Shown here: positions 16,792 through 26,138 of the stretch, one piece after another | Layout: each line of letters begins with the position of its first letter | Numbering within the stretch: the stretch's first letter is position 1 | NCBI RefSeq assembly: GCF_002091755.1 | Contig: NZ_BDAI01000003.1 | Coordinates: 248,001-312,000, forward strand | Length of the DNA stretch: 64,000 nucleotides | Origin: Pseudomonas nitroreducens NBRC 12694 | Lineage (GTDB): Bacteria > Pseudomonadota > Gammaproteobacteria > Pseudomonadales > Pseudomonadaceae | Direction of reading: 5' to 3' | Translations under genes and position numbers: made by a program | Notes under the pieces: generated by a model | What the model was told of the DNA's origin: nothing | Seen by the model: only the letters and a program-made list of their open reading frames with translations | Database searches by the model: none

Positions 16792-17694
16792 TTACAGCGT
16801 CTGCGCCTTGAAGGTATCGCACTTGCCCGGCGAGCCGCTTTCGAAGCCGAGCTTGAACCAGCGAACACGCTGCGCGGAGGAACCGTGGGTGAAGGAGTCG
16901 GGCATCACTGTGCCGCGTGCCTGGCGTTGCAGGTGGTCGTCGCCGATGGCATTGGCAGCATTCAGCGCTTCTTCCACGTCGCCCGGCTCCAGCCAGTTCA
17001 GGCGCTGCTGGGCATGGTTGGCCCAGACGCCGGCAAAGCAGTCGGCCTGCAACTCCTGGCGCACCGAGAGGCCGTTGGCTCCCTCCATGCGCGCGCCGCG
17101 TTGGCGTGCGGCGTTGATCTTGGCGGAGATACCCAGCAGGTTCTGCACGTGGTGCCCGACTTCGTGGGCGATCACGTAGGCCTGGGCGAAGTCGCCGGCG
17201 GCGGAGAACTTCTGCTCCATCTCGCGGAAGAATCCGAGGTCGAGGTAAACCCGGTGGTCGCCGGGACAGTAGAAGGGGCCGACCGCCGAGGAAGCGAAGC
17301 CGCAGGCCGAGTTCACCCCGCCGTTGAACAGGATCAGCTTGGGTTGCTCGTACTGCTGGTTGCTGCGGGCAAAGATCTCGCCCCAGGTGTCTTCGGTATC
17401 GCCGAGGATCGACTGGACGAATTCCACCTGCGGGTCGGCGCCGGTGGCCGGCTTGCCCTGCACTGGGCGGCCCGGTGCCTGTTGCTGGGAAACATCCATC
17501 TGACCGAGCAGCGAGCCGAGGATGGTCATCGGGTCCTGTCCGGAGAGCAGGCCGATCACCACGACGATAGCCACGCCGCCCAGACTCAGTCCACGCCCGC
17601 CGATGCGCATGCCTCCGCCACCGCCCATGCCTCCGCCGGTTTCATCGCGGGCATCCACTACGTTGTCGCTGCGTCGTCCTTTGCGCCAGAGCAT
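16792..17694 (-). CDS. ypfJ: YpfJ-type neutral zinc metallopeptidase
   Basis: 300 aa. N-terminal Gly/Met-rich cytoplasmic stretch, one membrane segment (about residues 35-55, LSLGGVAIVVVIGLLSG), then an exported domain with the zinc-binding motif HEVGHHVQ near residue 177 and ELQADCFAGVWAN downstream, typical of PF04228. Length fits the E. coli YpfJ family (about 287). It is probably a membrane-anchored periplasmic peptidase; physiological substrate unknown. Start ATG at 17694. Convergent with the receiver-like gene. Confidence 0.88.
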   Translation of the reverse strand: MLWRKGRRSDNVVDARDETGGGMGGGGGMRIGGRGLSLGGVAIVVVIGLLSGQDPMTILGSLLGQMDVSQQQAPGRPVQGKPATGADPQVEFVQSILGDTEDTWGEIFARSNQQYEQPKLILFNGGVNSACGFASSAVGPFYCPGDHRVYLDLGFFREMEQKFSAAGDFAQAYVIAHEVGHHVQNLLGISAKINAARQRGARMEGANGLSVRQELQADCFAGVWANHAQQRLNWLEPGDVEEALNAANAIGDDHLQRQARGTVMPDSFTHGSSAQRVRWFKLGFESGSPGKCDTFKAQTL

Positions 17695-17883
17695 GGCGGC
17701 ATCTCCATCGAATAAGTGGGTTGAGTGTTGTCTTGGGAGGCGTTTGCCGCCAGCCCGATCGTCAGGCGAGGCGTTGGACTGAGCTCAGGATGCACTGATA
17801 TCGCTCAGTCGTGTGGCCGATGCCAAGTCTGCGCGATTCGCCTGAGCCCGATCTGCCCTGCGGCACTCCAGTCGGTTCTGTGT

Positions 17884-19107
17884 TCAGGGAAGTCGGGCGG
17901 ATGCACTGAACAGGCTGAGTAACGGGGCGGTCATGGCAGTGGTCAGAATCGCCATCACCAACAACATGGTGAACATCTCGGGGCCGATCAGGCCTGCGTC
18001 GAGCCCAACTTTCATGACGATCAGTTCCATCAGGCCACGGGCGTTCATCAACGAGCCAACTGCAAAGCTGTCCCGCCAGGCGAGTCCGCCAGCGCGAGCT
18101 CCCGCAGCGCCACCCAGTACCTTGCCGGCGACTGCAACCAGGATAACCAGTATCAGGGCTCCGATATGAGTCGGAGTGAATGCGTCGGTGGTGGTGCTGA
18201 GTCCGGCAATCGCGAAGAACACGGGCATCAACAGGACCAGCGCAGGAAACTCCAGGCGTTCGACCAGCGTTTTCAGCAGGCGATCATCCCGCGGCAGGCA
18301 GGCCCCGAACAGGAAGGCGCCGAACACAGCGTGGACGCCCAGCCACTGGGTCAAAGCGGCGCAGCCTATCGCACCGCCGGCCAGGACCGAAAGCATCATC
18401 AATCCAGGGCAACCGTCCTTCACGTAGGTCCGCAGCAGCCATGCGCACAATGGCTTGAACAGGATAAAGATGACGGCCACGAGAACGACCAGGCCGAGTG
18501 TCGTCTTTACGATGGCGGTAGAGCCATCGATTCCGGTCAGTGCGACGACCGCGGCGAGCATGATCCAGGCAAGCACGTCAGCGATAGCCGCCGATGCCAT
18601 CGACAGGCGCCCCATGGGTGTCTGGGTCATGCCGCGCTCTTTCAGGATGCGCGCCATGACAGGGAAGGCGGTAATCGACATGGCTGCCGCCATGAACAGC
18701 GCGAAGGGCCAGAAACCTACTCCGGCCGGGGCCAGGGAGGAATGGAGCAGGGCGGACGCGAAAAAGCCGAGAACCATTGGTACCAGGACGCTGAGGATAC
18801 CCACCAGGCTGGCTGACTTGAGTTGGGCACGTGCACCATCGGGCGTGCGCAGTTCGGCGCCGACGACGAACATGAACAGTACCAGCCCCAGTTGTGACAG
18901 GGAGGACAGCGCCGAAAGCGAATGGGGCTCGAACAACTCGGCGTGCTGCGCCGGGAACAGCGCACCGAACACGATCGGCCCCAGCACTATTCCAGCGGCC
19001 ATTTCACCGATCACGGTGGGTTGTTTCAGTAACCCTAGCAACAGGCCGCACAAGCGGGAAACGGCCAGTATGACCAGCAGCTGGAGAAGAAATGGCGAGT
19101 GAGGCAT
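17884..19107 (-). CDS. CPA2-family cation/proton antiporter (Kef/NapA-like)
   Basis: 407 aa, about twelve hydrophobic segments and no C-terminal RCK/TrkA-N domain. Family blocks: TVIGEMAAGIVLGP near residue 30, GLVLFMFVVGAEL near 75, SMASAAIADVLAWIML near 170 (Asp of the transport site) and GSLMNARGLMELIVMKVGL near 355. It would exchange Na+ or K+ for protons, for pH or salt homeostasis. It lies downstream of two halogenase genes on the same strand with a 126-bp gap; a functional link is not evident. Confidence 0.85.
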   Translation of the reverse strand: MPHSPFLLQLLVILAVSRLCGLLLGLLKQPTVIGEMAAGIVLGPIVFGALFPAQHAELFEPHSLSALSSLSQLGLVLFMFVVGAELRTPDGARAQLKSASLVGILSVLVPMVLGFFASALLHSSLAPAGVGFWPFALFMAAAMSITAFPVMARILKERGMTQTPMGRLSMASAAIADVLAWIMLAAVVALTGIDGSTAIVKTTLGLVVLVAVIFILFKPLCAWLLRTYVKDGCPGLMMLSVLAGGAIGCAALTQWLGVHAVFGAFLFGACLPRDDRLLKTLVERLEFPALVLLMPVFFAIAGLSTTTDAFTPTHIGALILVILVAVAGKVLGGAAGARAGGLAWRDSFAVGSLMNARGLMELIVMKVGLDAGLIGPEMFTMLLVMAILTTAMTAPLLSLFSASARLP

Positions 19108-19233
19108 TGCGCTTGATCTCAGGCATTGCTGGGGTGGCGTGAGCGGGCAGGCGATCGCTCAGTACGTTGGACGTCCCTGCGAGACAGGCAACGTCCAACG
19201 TTCTGGTGCTGGCGAGTGTGGCGTCCGTCCGGC

Positions 19234-20754
19234 TTAGTTGGAGGCGCCGCTCTCTGCCTTCATGCGGCTTTCTACCTTGGCGAGGAAGCTGCCCAGGCGC
19301 TGTCGCTTTTCCTGCGACAGGGAGCGCAGATCCAAGGCCGTCGCTTCTCGGGACAAAATGCCTAGCGGAGCTGCCACCGACATCCAGTTGGGCACGCCGA
19401 ACATACGGAACGGTCCACCCTGGTATTGCTCCATATCCATCAGCCGGGGCGGGCGATGGGCGAGGGTTCGCTTGAGCTCTTTGTATGTGCTGGGTGCCGC
19501 TGCATTGCTCGCCGCACGCCAGAACGCGGTGTCGTTGCGCGGGGTGTCATAGTGCAGGAACAGGAAGTCTCGAATGCCATCCCAGTAGCGTCCGATCTCA
19601 TGATTGAACTGGTCGATCAGTTGCTGCGGAATGATGCCGTCGCAGGCGAAGATCAATTCGCCGAAGCGCGCGAGCTGGTCCAGTGTCTGACCAATGGAGG
19701 TTGCCTCCAGCGGCTCGACGAATCCGGAGGAGAGGCCGACGGCCATGACATTGCCCAGCCACACCTGGTCGTAGTGTCCGGGCTCAAAGGCGAAGTCGTT
19801 GGCCGGCTCGATGTCCATCCCCCAGTAGTCCTGGACTTCTTTTACTGCCGCCTCCTTGTCGGTGTACCGGTCGCAATACACGTAACCCACACCCAGGCGC
19901 TCAAGGGTTGGAATACACCACATCCAGCCATGTTTCATGGCGATAGCGCGGGTGACCAGCGGTGGGTGTTCCGTCTGTGAGGGGATAAAGAAGGGGAGCG
20001 CCCGGTTCAACAGCAAATGGTCTGCATAAGACTGCCAGGACGCATTCAGCGTCTTGCCGATGATCAGTCGATGCAGACCAGAGGCATCGATGACGAAATC
20101 GACTTCGATCTCGCGATCAGGCAATACCAGTGCGGTGACATGCCTTTTTTCGTCAAGGCGCACACTTTCGACGGTTGCGTTGATGTGCTGTACCCCTCGC
20201 TTGATCGCGATATCTCGCAGATAGGAGGCCAGCTTGCGGGCGTCGAAGTGGTAGGCCATGGGCGTCTTGGCGGGGAGACTCTGGAGAAAGGCCTCCGCGG
20301 TGGCCTGACTGGCTCCTTCTTGCCACATCTTCCAGGTGGCCGGGTAGTGCTGTAGCTGGTAGCCCTGGTTGATCAGTATCGAGGCCAGGGGGTAGCTGCC
20401 GTTGGGCTCGACCCATGACGTCAGGTCGACACCGTCATGGCTGTAGGAAAACTGATGCAGGAAAATGTCATCTGGAGCGCCGCTGCGCCAGCCTTCCAAG
20501 GCCAGTCCCAACTTGTGCGTGGAGTGGGTTTCGCGCATGAATTCGGTACGGTCGAGCCCGTAATGTTCCAGCGCGCGGTTGAAATTAGGCAGGCTGCCTT
20601 CGCCGGCACCAATGATGCCCAGCGATTCTGCCTCAACCAGGACGACTTCCACTTTGTGGAGAAAGAGCTTCCTTAGTTCGAGTGCGGCGAACCACCCGGC
20701 GCTTCCTCCGCCCACTACGGCGACTCGGCGGCAGTTGGATAAATTCAACATCAT
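19234..20754 (-). CDS. flavin-dependent (tryptophan-type) halogenase, copy 1
   Basis: 506 aa starting ATGATG; the second ATG (20751) matches the start of the paralogue. FAD-binding VVGGGSAGWFAALEL at residues 13-27, a GEGSLPNF segment in place of GExTxP near 52, a Lys in STHKLGLALEGW aligning with the catalytic Lys of PrnA/RebH, the diagnostic WxWxIP as HGWMWCIPT near 268, and the EPLEATS glutamate near 345. The enzyme would use FADH2, oxygen and halide to halogenate an aromatic substrate; a separate flavin reductase is needed and none is encoded nearby. A TATAAT sits on the minus strand about 150 bp upstream. Confidence 0.9.
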   Translation of the reverse strand: MMLNLSNCRRVAVVGGGSAGWFAALELRKLFLHKVEVVLVEAESLGIIGAGEGSLPNFNRALEHYGLDRTEFMRETHSTHKLGLALEGWRSGAPDDIFLHQFSYSHDGVDLTSWVEPNGSYPLASILINQGYQLQHYPATWKMWQEGASQATAEAFLQSLPAKTPMAYHFDARKLASYLRDIAIKRGVQHINATVESVRLDEKRHVTALVLPDREIEVDFVIDASGLHRLIIGKTLNASWQSYADHLLLNRALPFFIPSQTEHPPLVTRAIAMKHGWMWCIPTLERLGVGYVYCDRYTDKEAAVKEVQDYWGMDIEPANDFAFEPGHYDQVWLGNVMAVGLSSGFVEPLEATSIGQTLDQLARFGELIFACDGIIPQQLIDQFNHEIGRYWDGIRDFLFLHYDTPRNDTAFWRAASNAAAPSTYKELKRTLAHRPPRLMDMEQYQGGPFRMFGVPNWMSVAAPLGILSREATALDLRSLSQEKRQRLGSFLAKVESRMKAESGASN

Positions 20755-21380
20755 TGGCTTCCTGGAGTGCTACTGGATGGAGTGCGGTGCGGCACTCCGG
20801 GTACCCCGCAATCATCCGTATTCGACGCGGAAATGAAGAGAGCAGGGCGCTTACAGTGCGTGTAAGACTTTCCGGAATTTAAGTGATGAAAAGCTCTTGA
20901 TAATTATAGGAATTAATTCGGGACAGTGTGTACGTGTCGTGCTGCCCGAAGTTGCTTGCGAGTGGACGGAGAACTAGTCCGGTTTCGCTAGTTCGTCGGC
21001 GGGGAGTGCGACGCTCCGGTTCGGCGTGCCGAAGCGGTTGCATGCCGTCTCCAGTCGTTTGGCAAGGTGCCGCGTTATCCACAAAAGGTGCCTGGGAGAG
21101 ATGCATATTGGCCATGGCATGGGCTCCGATCTGTCAGCCGGATCAAGACGTGCTCCGGTGCGCTGCCGGAAGCAATTTCCCTGTCGATATTGAGTGGCGT
21201 GGGATTCTGCGCGCGCGCGGCTCGGTAGTTCCGGCATGAATCAGCGTGGGGCGTGGATTTCTCATAAGAGCGCCGCAAGAAGTGCAAAGACAATTCGCGC
21301 TGCCACTCTGCGACGGCACAGCAGAGTGGCTCGGCGGCTCCATGCTAGTCCTGGAGGAGCCGGTATCGCGGGGCTGGTCC
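20755..21380 (-). other. 626-bp interval between the two halogenase genes
   Basis: GC content is visibly lower than in the flanking genes, especially 20870-20930. On the minus strand a TATAAT (20908-20903) lies in an AT-rich patch that could drive halogenase copy 1. A 78-codon minus frame (21115-20879) and several plus frames exist, but none resembles a known protein. It may be decayed or transferred DNA. I find no repeat, tRNA or terminator with a T tract. Confidence 0.4.
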
Positions 21381-22907
21381 TTAGATCGACATGGCAGCTT
21401 CCGCGGTCATGCGCGGCTCTACCTTGGCGAGGAACTCACCGATGTTCCATCGTTGCTCCTTCGACAGTGGCACCAGGTCCGCAGCTGTTGCCTTTCGGGT
21501 CAGAACGCCTAGTGGCGCAGCCACAGACATCCAGCTGGTAGGTCCGAAAAGGCTGAAGGTACCGCCGCGATAGGGCTCGAGATCCACGTCGCGAGGTGGA
21601 CGAAGAGCGAACGTCCGCTTGAGCTCTGCGTAGGTGGAAGGGGGCGTCGCACTGCTTGCCGCCTTCCAGAACTCGGTATCCTGGCGTGGCGTGTCGTAAT
21701 GGAGGAAAAGGAAATCGCGAATGCCGTCCCAGTGGCGGGTGATGTCACGGTTGAATTGATCAATCAGCTGCTGCGGAATGAGGCCATCGCAGGCGCTGAC
21801 CACTTGGTTGAACCGGGCAAGCTGGACGAGTGTCTGGCCGATGGACGTGGCTTCCAGAGGCTCGACAAAGCCGGAGGATAGTCCGACGGCCATGACGTTG
21901 CCGATCCATACCTCCTTGAAGTGGCCCGCTGAGAAGGCGAAGTGGTTGACCGGCTCAATCTCCCTCCCCCAGTACGCCTGGGCTTCGCGCAGGGCGCCTT
22001 CCTTGTCGGTGTGCTGGTTGCTGTAGACATAGCCGACGCCAAGTCGGTCCTGAGTCGGGATGCACCACATCCAGCCATTCTTCATCGCGATTGCGCGGGT
22101 GACCAGCGAAGGGTGCGCGCCTTGTGCGGGGATGAAGAAAGGCAATGCCTGGTTCAGCAGCAGGTGATCGGAGTAGGACTCCCAGGGCGAGTGCAGGGCC
22201 TTGTCGATGATCAAGCGGTGCAGGCCGGAGGCGTCGATGACGAAGTCGACCTCGAGCTCCCCATTCTCCAGAATCAGGTGGGTTACATGCCGACGCTCGT
22301 TCAGGCGCACTGACTCTACCCGCGCGTTAACCCTCTTCACCCCGCGCTTGAGGGCAACCTCACGCAAGTATTCCGCCAGTTTCCGCGCGTCGAAATGGAA
22401 GGCCATCGGTGGCACGGCATATAGCTTCAGTTGCTCCTGCAGATAAGCTTCGGCCTGCTGCTGGCTGGCCCCTTCACGGTAGAGGCGCCACGCATCGGGG
22501 AAGTGATGAAGCTGCAGGTCCTGGTTGAGGAGGATGGAGGCCAGTGGATAACTGCCGTTTGGCTCGATCCAGGCATTCAGGTCCACGCCATCGCTGTGGA
22601 ACGAGAAAGGGTGGAAGAAGATGTCGTCCTTTTTCCCGGTACGCCAGCCTTCCAGCGTCAGTCCCAGCTTGTAGGTCGAACGGGTCTCGCGCATGAACTC
22701 GGCACGGTCGATCTCATAGCGATCGAGTGCGCGATTGAAATTGGGCAGGCTGCCCTCGCCTGCACCGATGATGCCCAGTGTCTCGGACTCGACCAGGACA
22801 ACCTCGACCTGATCGAGAAAGAGTTTCCTGAGCTCGAGCGCGGCGAACCATCCAGCGCTTCCTCCGCCAACAACGGCGACGCGGCGGTAATTGGAAAGAT
22901 TCAACAT
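21381..22907 (-). CDS. flavin-dependent (tryptophan-type) halogenase, copy 2
   Basis: 508 aa, ATG with AGGA eight bases upstream. Clear paralogue of the gene at 19234-20754 over its full length: MLNLSNYRRVAVVGGGSAGW, GEGSLPNFNRAL, Lys in STYKLGLTLEGW, NGWMWCIPT (WxWxIP) and EPLEATSIGQT. All catalytic positions seem intact. The two proteins diverge most in the substrate-side stretches (about residues 90-160 and the C-terminus), compatible with different substrates or regiochemistry. No peptide synthetase, polyketide synthase, prenyltransferase or SapC-like partner lies near. Confidence 0.9.
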   Translation of the reverse strand: MLNLSNYRRVAVVGGGSAGWFAALELRKLFLDQVEVVLVESETLGIIGAGEGSLPNFNRALDRYEIDRAEFMRETRSTYKLGLTLEGWRTGKKDDIFFHPFSFHSDGVDLNAWIEPNGSYPLASILLNQDLQLHHFPDAWRLYREGASQQQAEAYLQEQLKLYAVPPMAFHFDARKLAEYLREVALKRGVKRVNARVESVRLNERRHVTHLILENGELEVDFVIDASGLHRLIIDKALHSPWESYSDHLLLNQALPFFIPAQGAHPSLVTRAIAMKNGWMWCIPTQDRLGVGYVYSNQHTDKEGALREAQAYWGREIEPVNHFAFSAGHFKEVWIGNVMAVGLSSGFVEPLEATSIGQTLVQLARFNQVVSACDGLIPQQLIDQFNRDITRHWDGIRDFLFLHYDTPRQDTEFWKAASSATPPSTYAELKRTFALRPPRDVDLEPYRGGTFSLFGPTSWMSVAAPLGVLTRKATAADLVPLSKEQRWNIGEFLAKVEPRMTAEAAMSI

Positions 22908-23082
22908 GAAAGGCGTCCTGAAAATCTGCTGGAAGGTGCGCCGCGAGGCGCTCCGAAATAGTCAGCGCGATTATCCGGACCTGATCGGAGTCTTAGAGGA
23001 AGGCGATTCCTCAATATTGATCAGACGATTCCTGGGATGATGTTCCAGGTTTGTCTCTCTGTACTGCCGATCTATCCAGTGG

Positions 23083-23943
23083 TCAGGCGAATCGATGCAG
23101 CAGTTCGGCGCGGGCAAGCAACTGGACATCACCGCCGACGCGGACTTCGTCGTCCTGGCCGACCTGCACGTCGAGACGGCTGGGGCGGCCCACGAAGCGG
23201 CCCTGGGACAGCTGGAACAACTCGCCGCGGCGCGCCTTGCCCAGCTCCACCAGGTAGGCCGCGACAGGGCCGGCAGCACTGCCGGTGGCAACGTCCTCGA
23301 TGATCCCGGCGCCGTCCCAGGTGCGGCCCTCGCGATTATCCACATCCAGTACGAAGACGAAGGCGGCGTTGAGTTTTGCCAGCTCGGCCGTCAGATCCGT
23401 GCGCTGGCGCACGCGGCCCATTGCTTCGCTGCGCACTGGCAGCAGCAGGTAGGGCAGGCCGGTGCTGACCACGGCCGCCGGATAGTCGGCCAGGTCCGCG
23501 GCGTTCAGCGAGAAGGCTTCGGCGAACCAGCGGCGCGCCTCGTCATCCAGCACGGTGCCGAAATCAGCCGTGCCCTGGTTCATCTCGGCGTGGAAGCCTG
23601 TGCCCCGGCGGCGGGTGGCAACCTTCACGGCTTTCGCCGGCAGCTCCAGCGTCCAGTGTTCTTCCTCTCCGCGCTGGTGCAGGTGGTGAAGCAGAGCAGC
23701 GGCTCCCAGGACCGGGTGGCCAGCAAACGGCAGTTCCTCGTCGACGGTGAAGATGCGCGCCGAATAGGTGTCCAGCGTGGCCGAGGGGAACAGGAATATC
23801 GACTCGAACTGACGCAGTTCCTGGGTCAGCGCCAGCAGGGTCTGGGCGGGTATGCCGCGGGCGTCGGGGAACACCGCCAGGCCGTTGCCGGTGAGCGGTT
23901 GGTCGGCGAAGACGTCGAGCTGCCAGTACTGTTGCGCGGACAT
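23083..23943 (-). CDS. PhzF-family isomerase/epimerase
   Basis: 286 aa of the PhzF (diaminopimelate-epimerase-like) fold: N-terminal YWQLDVFADQPLTGNGLAVF with the NGLAVF block, the catalytic Glu in ELRQFESIFLF near residue 47, the FTVDEELPFAGHPVLGAA block near 68 and the C-terminal DVATGSAAGPVAAYL repeat. Members isomerise small hydroxylated or amino acids; PhzF itself acts in phenazine synthesis but most paralogues have unknown substrates. No phz genes are present here. It is separated from the halogenases by 175 bp on the same strand. Confidence 0.85.
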   Translation of the reverse strand: MSAQQYWQLDVFADQPLTGNGLAVFPDARGIPAQTLLALTQELRQFESIFLFPSATLDTYSARIFTVDEELPFAGHPVLGAAALLHHLHQRGEEEHWTLELPAKAVKVATRRRGTGFHAEMNQGTADFGTVLDDEARRWFAEAFSLNAADLADYPAAVVSTGLPYLLLPVRSEAMGRVRQRTDLTAELAKLNAAFVFVLDVDNREGRTWDGAGIIEDVATGSAAGPVAAYLVELGKARRGELFQLSQGRFVGRPSRLDVQVGQDDEVRVGGDVQLLARAELLHRFA

Positions 23944-24115
23944 GGGCCTCCAGATGCCGCTCTTGAGCGGCGTAAAGAAAAACTCGACAGCCAGCCTAGC
24001 GAGCTATATGTTCGCCGACAAGAAAGCGCAGGTCACAGCGCCGTGCTTTCCAGGCCACCGCAGTGGCCGGCGTCGCTCGGACGGTTCCGGGCGCCTACGT
24101 TAATCAGAGGACACC

Positions 24116-25333
24116 ATGACTGAACCCCGTTCAGCTCGTCGCTTTGCGCGCATCGATCGCCTGCCCCCCTACGTCTTCAACATCACCGCCGAACTGAAGA
24201 TGGCCGCCCGCCGCCGTGGCGAGGACATCATCGACCTGTCCATGGGCAACCCGGACGGGGCCACGCCGCCGCACATCGTCGAGAAACTCTGCCAGGTCGC
24301 CCAGCGCGAAGACACCCACGGCTACTCCACTTCCCGTGGCATTCCGCGCCTGCGCCGCGCCATCTCGCACTGGTACCGCGACCGCTATGAGGTCGAGATC
24401 GACCCGGAATCCGAAGCCATCGTCACCATCGGCTCCAAGGAAGGCCTGGCGCACCTGATGCTCGCCACCCTGGACCACGGCGACACCATTCTTGTGCCCA
24501 ACCCCAGCTATCCGATCCACATCTACGGTGCGGTGATCGCCGGCGCGCAGGTGCGCTCGGTGCCGCTGGTGCCGGGGATCGACTTCTTCAACGAGCTGGA
24601 GCGGGCGATCCGCGAATCGATTCCCAAGCCGAAGATGATGATCCTCGGCTTCCCCTCCAACCCCACCGCGCAGTGCGTGGAGCTGGACTTCTTCGAGCGC
24701 GTGGTGGACCTCGCCAAGCGCTACGACGTGCTGGTGGTGCATGACCTGGCCTACGCGGACATCACCTTCGATGGCTGGAAGGCGCCGTCGATCATGCAGG
24801 TACCCGGCGCCAAGGACATCGCGGTGGAGTTCTTCACCCTGTCCAAGAGCTACAACATGGCCGGCTGGCGCATCGGCTTCATGGTCGGCAACCCGGAGCT
24901 GGTCTCGGCCCTGGCGCGGATCAAGAGCTACCACGACTACGGCACCTTCACCCCGCTGCAGGTGGCGGCCATCGCTGCGCTGGAAGGCGACCAGCAGTGC
25001 GTGCGCGACATCGCCGACCAGTACCAGAAGCGCCGCGATGTGCTGGTGAAAGGTCTGCACGAAGCCGGTTGGATGGTGGAGAACCCCAAGGCCTCCATGT
25101 ACATCTGGGCGAAGATCCCCGAGCCCTATGCGCACCTGGGCTCGCTGGAGTTCGCCAAGAAGCTGCTCAAGGACGCCAAGGTCTCCGTATCGCCCGGCAT
25201 CGGCTTCGGCGACTACGGCGATGACCATGTGCGCTTCGCCCTGATCGAGAACCGTGATCGCCTGCGTCAGGCCGTGCGGGGGATCAAGGCGATGTTCCGT
25301 GCCGACGGGCTGTTGCCGGCCAAAGCCGAATGA
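24116..25333 (+). CDS. alaC: AlaC-type alanine/glutamate-pyruvate aminotransferase
   Basis: 405-aa class I/II PLP aminotransferase. The start FARIDRLPPYVFNITAELKM and MGNPDGATPPHIVEKL are typical of AlaC (YfdZ). The PLP lysine is in LSKSYNMAGWRIGFMVG near residue 242, with VHDLAYADITFDGW carrying the Asp/Tyr cofactor contacts. It transfers the amino group from glutamate to pyruvate. GAGGAC precedes the ATG. Divergent from the PhzF gene; followed by a strong terminator. Confidence 0.9.
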   Translation: MTEPRSARRFARIDRLPPYVFNITAELKMAARRRGEDIIDLSMGNPDGATPPHIVEKLCQVAQREDTHGYSTSRGIPRLRRAISHWYRDRYEVEIDPESEAIVTIGSKEGLAHLMLATLDHGDTILVPNPSYPIHIYGAVIAGAQVRSVPLVPGIDFFNELERAIRESIPKPKMMILGFPSNPTAQCVELDFFERVVDLAKRYDVLVVHDLAYADITFDGWKAPSIMQVPGAKDIAVEFFTLSKSYNMAGWRIGFMVGNPELVSALARIKSYHDYGTFTPLQVAAIAALEGDQQCVRDIADQYQKRRDVLVKGLHEAGWMVENPKASMYIWAKIPEPYAHLGSLEFAKKLLKDAKVSVSPGIGFGDYGDDHVRFALIENRDRLRQAVRGIKAMFRADGLLPAKAE

Positions 25334-25347
25334 CGAGTGTGTGAATG

Positions 25348-25377
25348 AAAAAGGGCGACCCAATGGTCGCCCTTTTT
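25348..25377 (+). terminator. intrinsic terminator of alaC (bidirectional form)
   Basis: AAAAAGGGCGACC, loop CAAT, GGTCGCCCTTTTT: a 13-bp perfect stem including A and T tracts, 15 bases after the stop codon. Confidence 0.93.
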
Positions 25378-25502
25378 GTTTGGAGTCCCCCACCCCATCC
25401 TGCTCGCGGAGCATTGCCGCGCGGGAACCTGGAGAGTGCCCCGCGCGCCGGAAGCCCCATCCCACCTCCGCCAGCGCTCAGGGGTGAGGGATAGCCCTGG
25501 CG

Positions 25503-25937
25503 TCAGTGTGCCGGGTAGTCGGCGATCACTTCGCGCTGACCGCTCCTGGTCAGCCCGACCACCTGGTAAGCGTCGTGCCGGTCGCCCATTTCCATGCCCG
25601 GCGAGCCCATCGGCATGCCCGGCACGGCGGCGCCGATCAGGTCGGCACGCTCACGCAGCTTCAGCACATCGGCTGCCGGCACGTGGCCCTCGACGAATTT
25701 GCCGTCGATCACGCCGGTGTGGCACGAGCCCATGCTGTGCGGGACGCCGAGTTTGGTCTTCACTGCACTCATGTCCGCCTCGACGTGGTCGTTGACGGTG
25801 AAGCCGTTGCTTTCCAGGTGCTTGATCCAGTCCTTGCAGCAGCCGCAGTTGGCATCGCGGTGCACGTCGATGGACAGCGGCTCGGCAGCCTGGGCGGCGC
25901 CGGCGACGAGGGCGGTTAGCAGAAGCAGGGTGCGCAT
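25503..25937 (-). CDS. DUF411 periplasmic metal-binding protein
   Basis: 144 aa from the ATG giving MRTLLLLTALVAGAAQAAEP; a much longer open frame upstream is a shadow. The signal peptide ends at AQA. The mature protein starts with the DUF411 signature DANCGCCKDWIKHLES, then HVEADMSAVK, a GSCHTGVIDG motif and a methionine-rich MPMGSPGMEMGDRHDAYQV near the C-terminus. DUF411 proteins bind copper or related metals and often sit in metal-resistance loci. Here it is about 19 kb from copA and alone, with no CueR dyad found upstream. Confidence 0.85.
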   Translation of the reverse strand: MRTLLLLTALVAGAAQAAEPLSIDVHRDANCGCCKDWIKHLESNGFTVNDHVEADMSAVKTKLGVPHSMGSCHTGVIDGKFVEGHVPAADVLKLRERADLIGAAVPGMPMGSPGMEMGDRHDAYQVVGLTRSGQREVIADYPAH

Positions 25938-26138
25938 GGTTGGAACCTCGAAATTCGAACGCGATTGAGCATACTCCCCAGTGTACCCGGCCCCCACCCG
26001 GTGTTTGTTTCCCCATATGACGCGCTTGCCCGAACTTGCCGCGCCGTGCGGGGTCTTTAGCTGATCGGTGGTGCGTCCGCGACTCCCGGTCGCAGGTCTG
26101 GACGCTCGGCAATGGCTGCATGGCCAAGGAGAAATCGG

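Noticed and set aside
20879..21115. 78-codon minus-strand frame between the halogenases
   Set aside because: No Shine-Dalgarno, no resemblance to known proteins; kept only as a possible decayed sequence.
23083..23943. Phenazine biosynthesis locus
   Set aside because: The PhzF-like gene stands alone; none of phzA-E or phzG is present.
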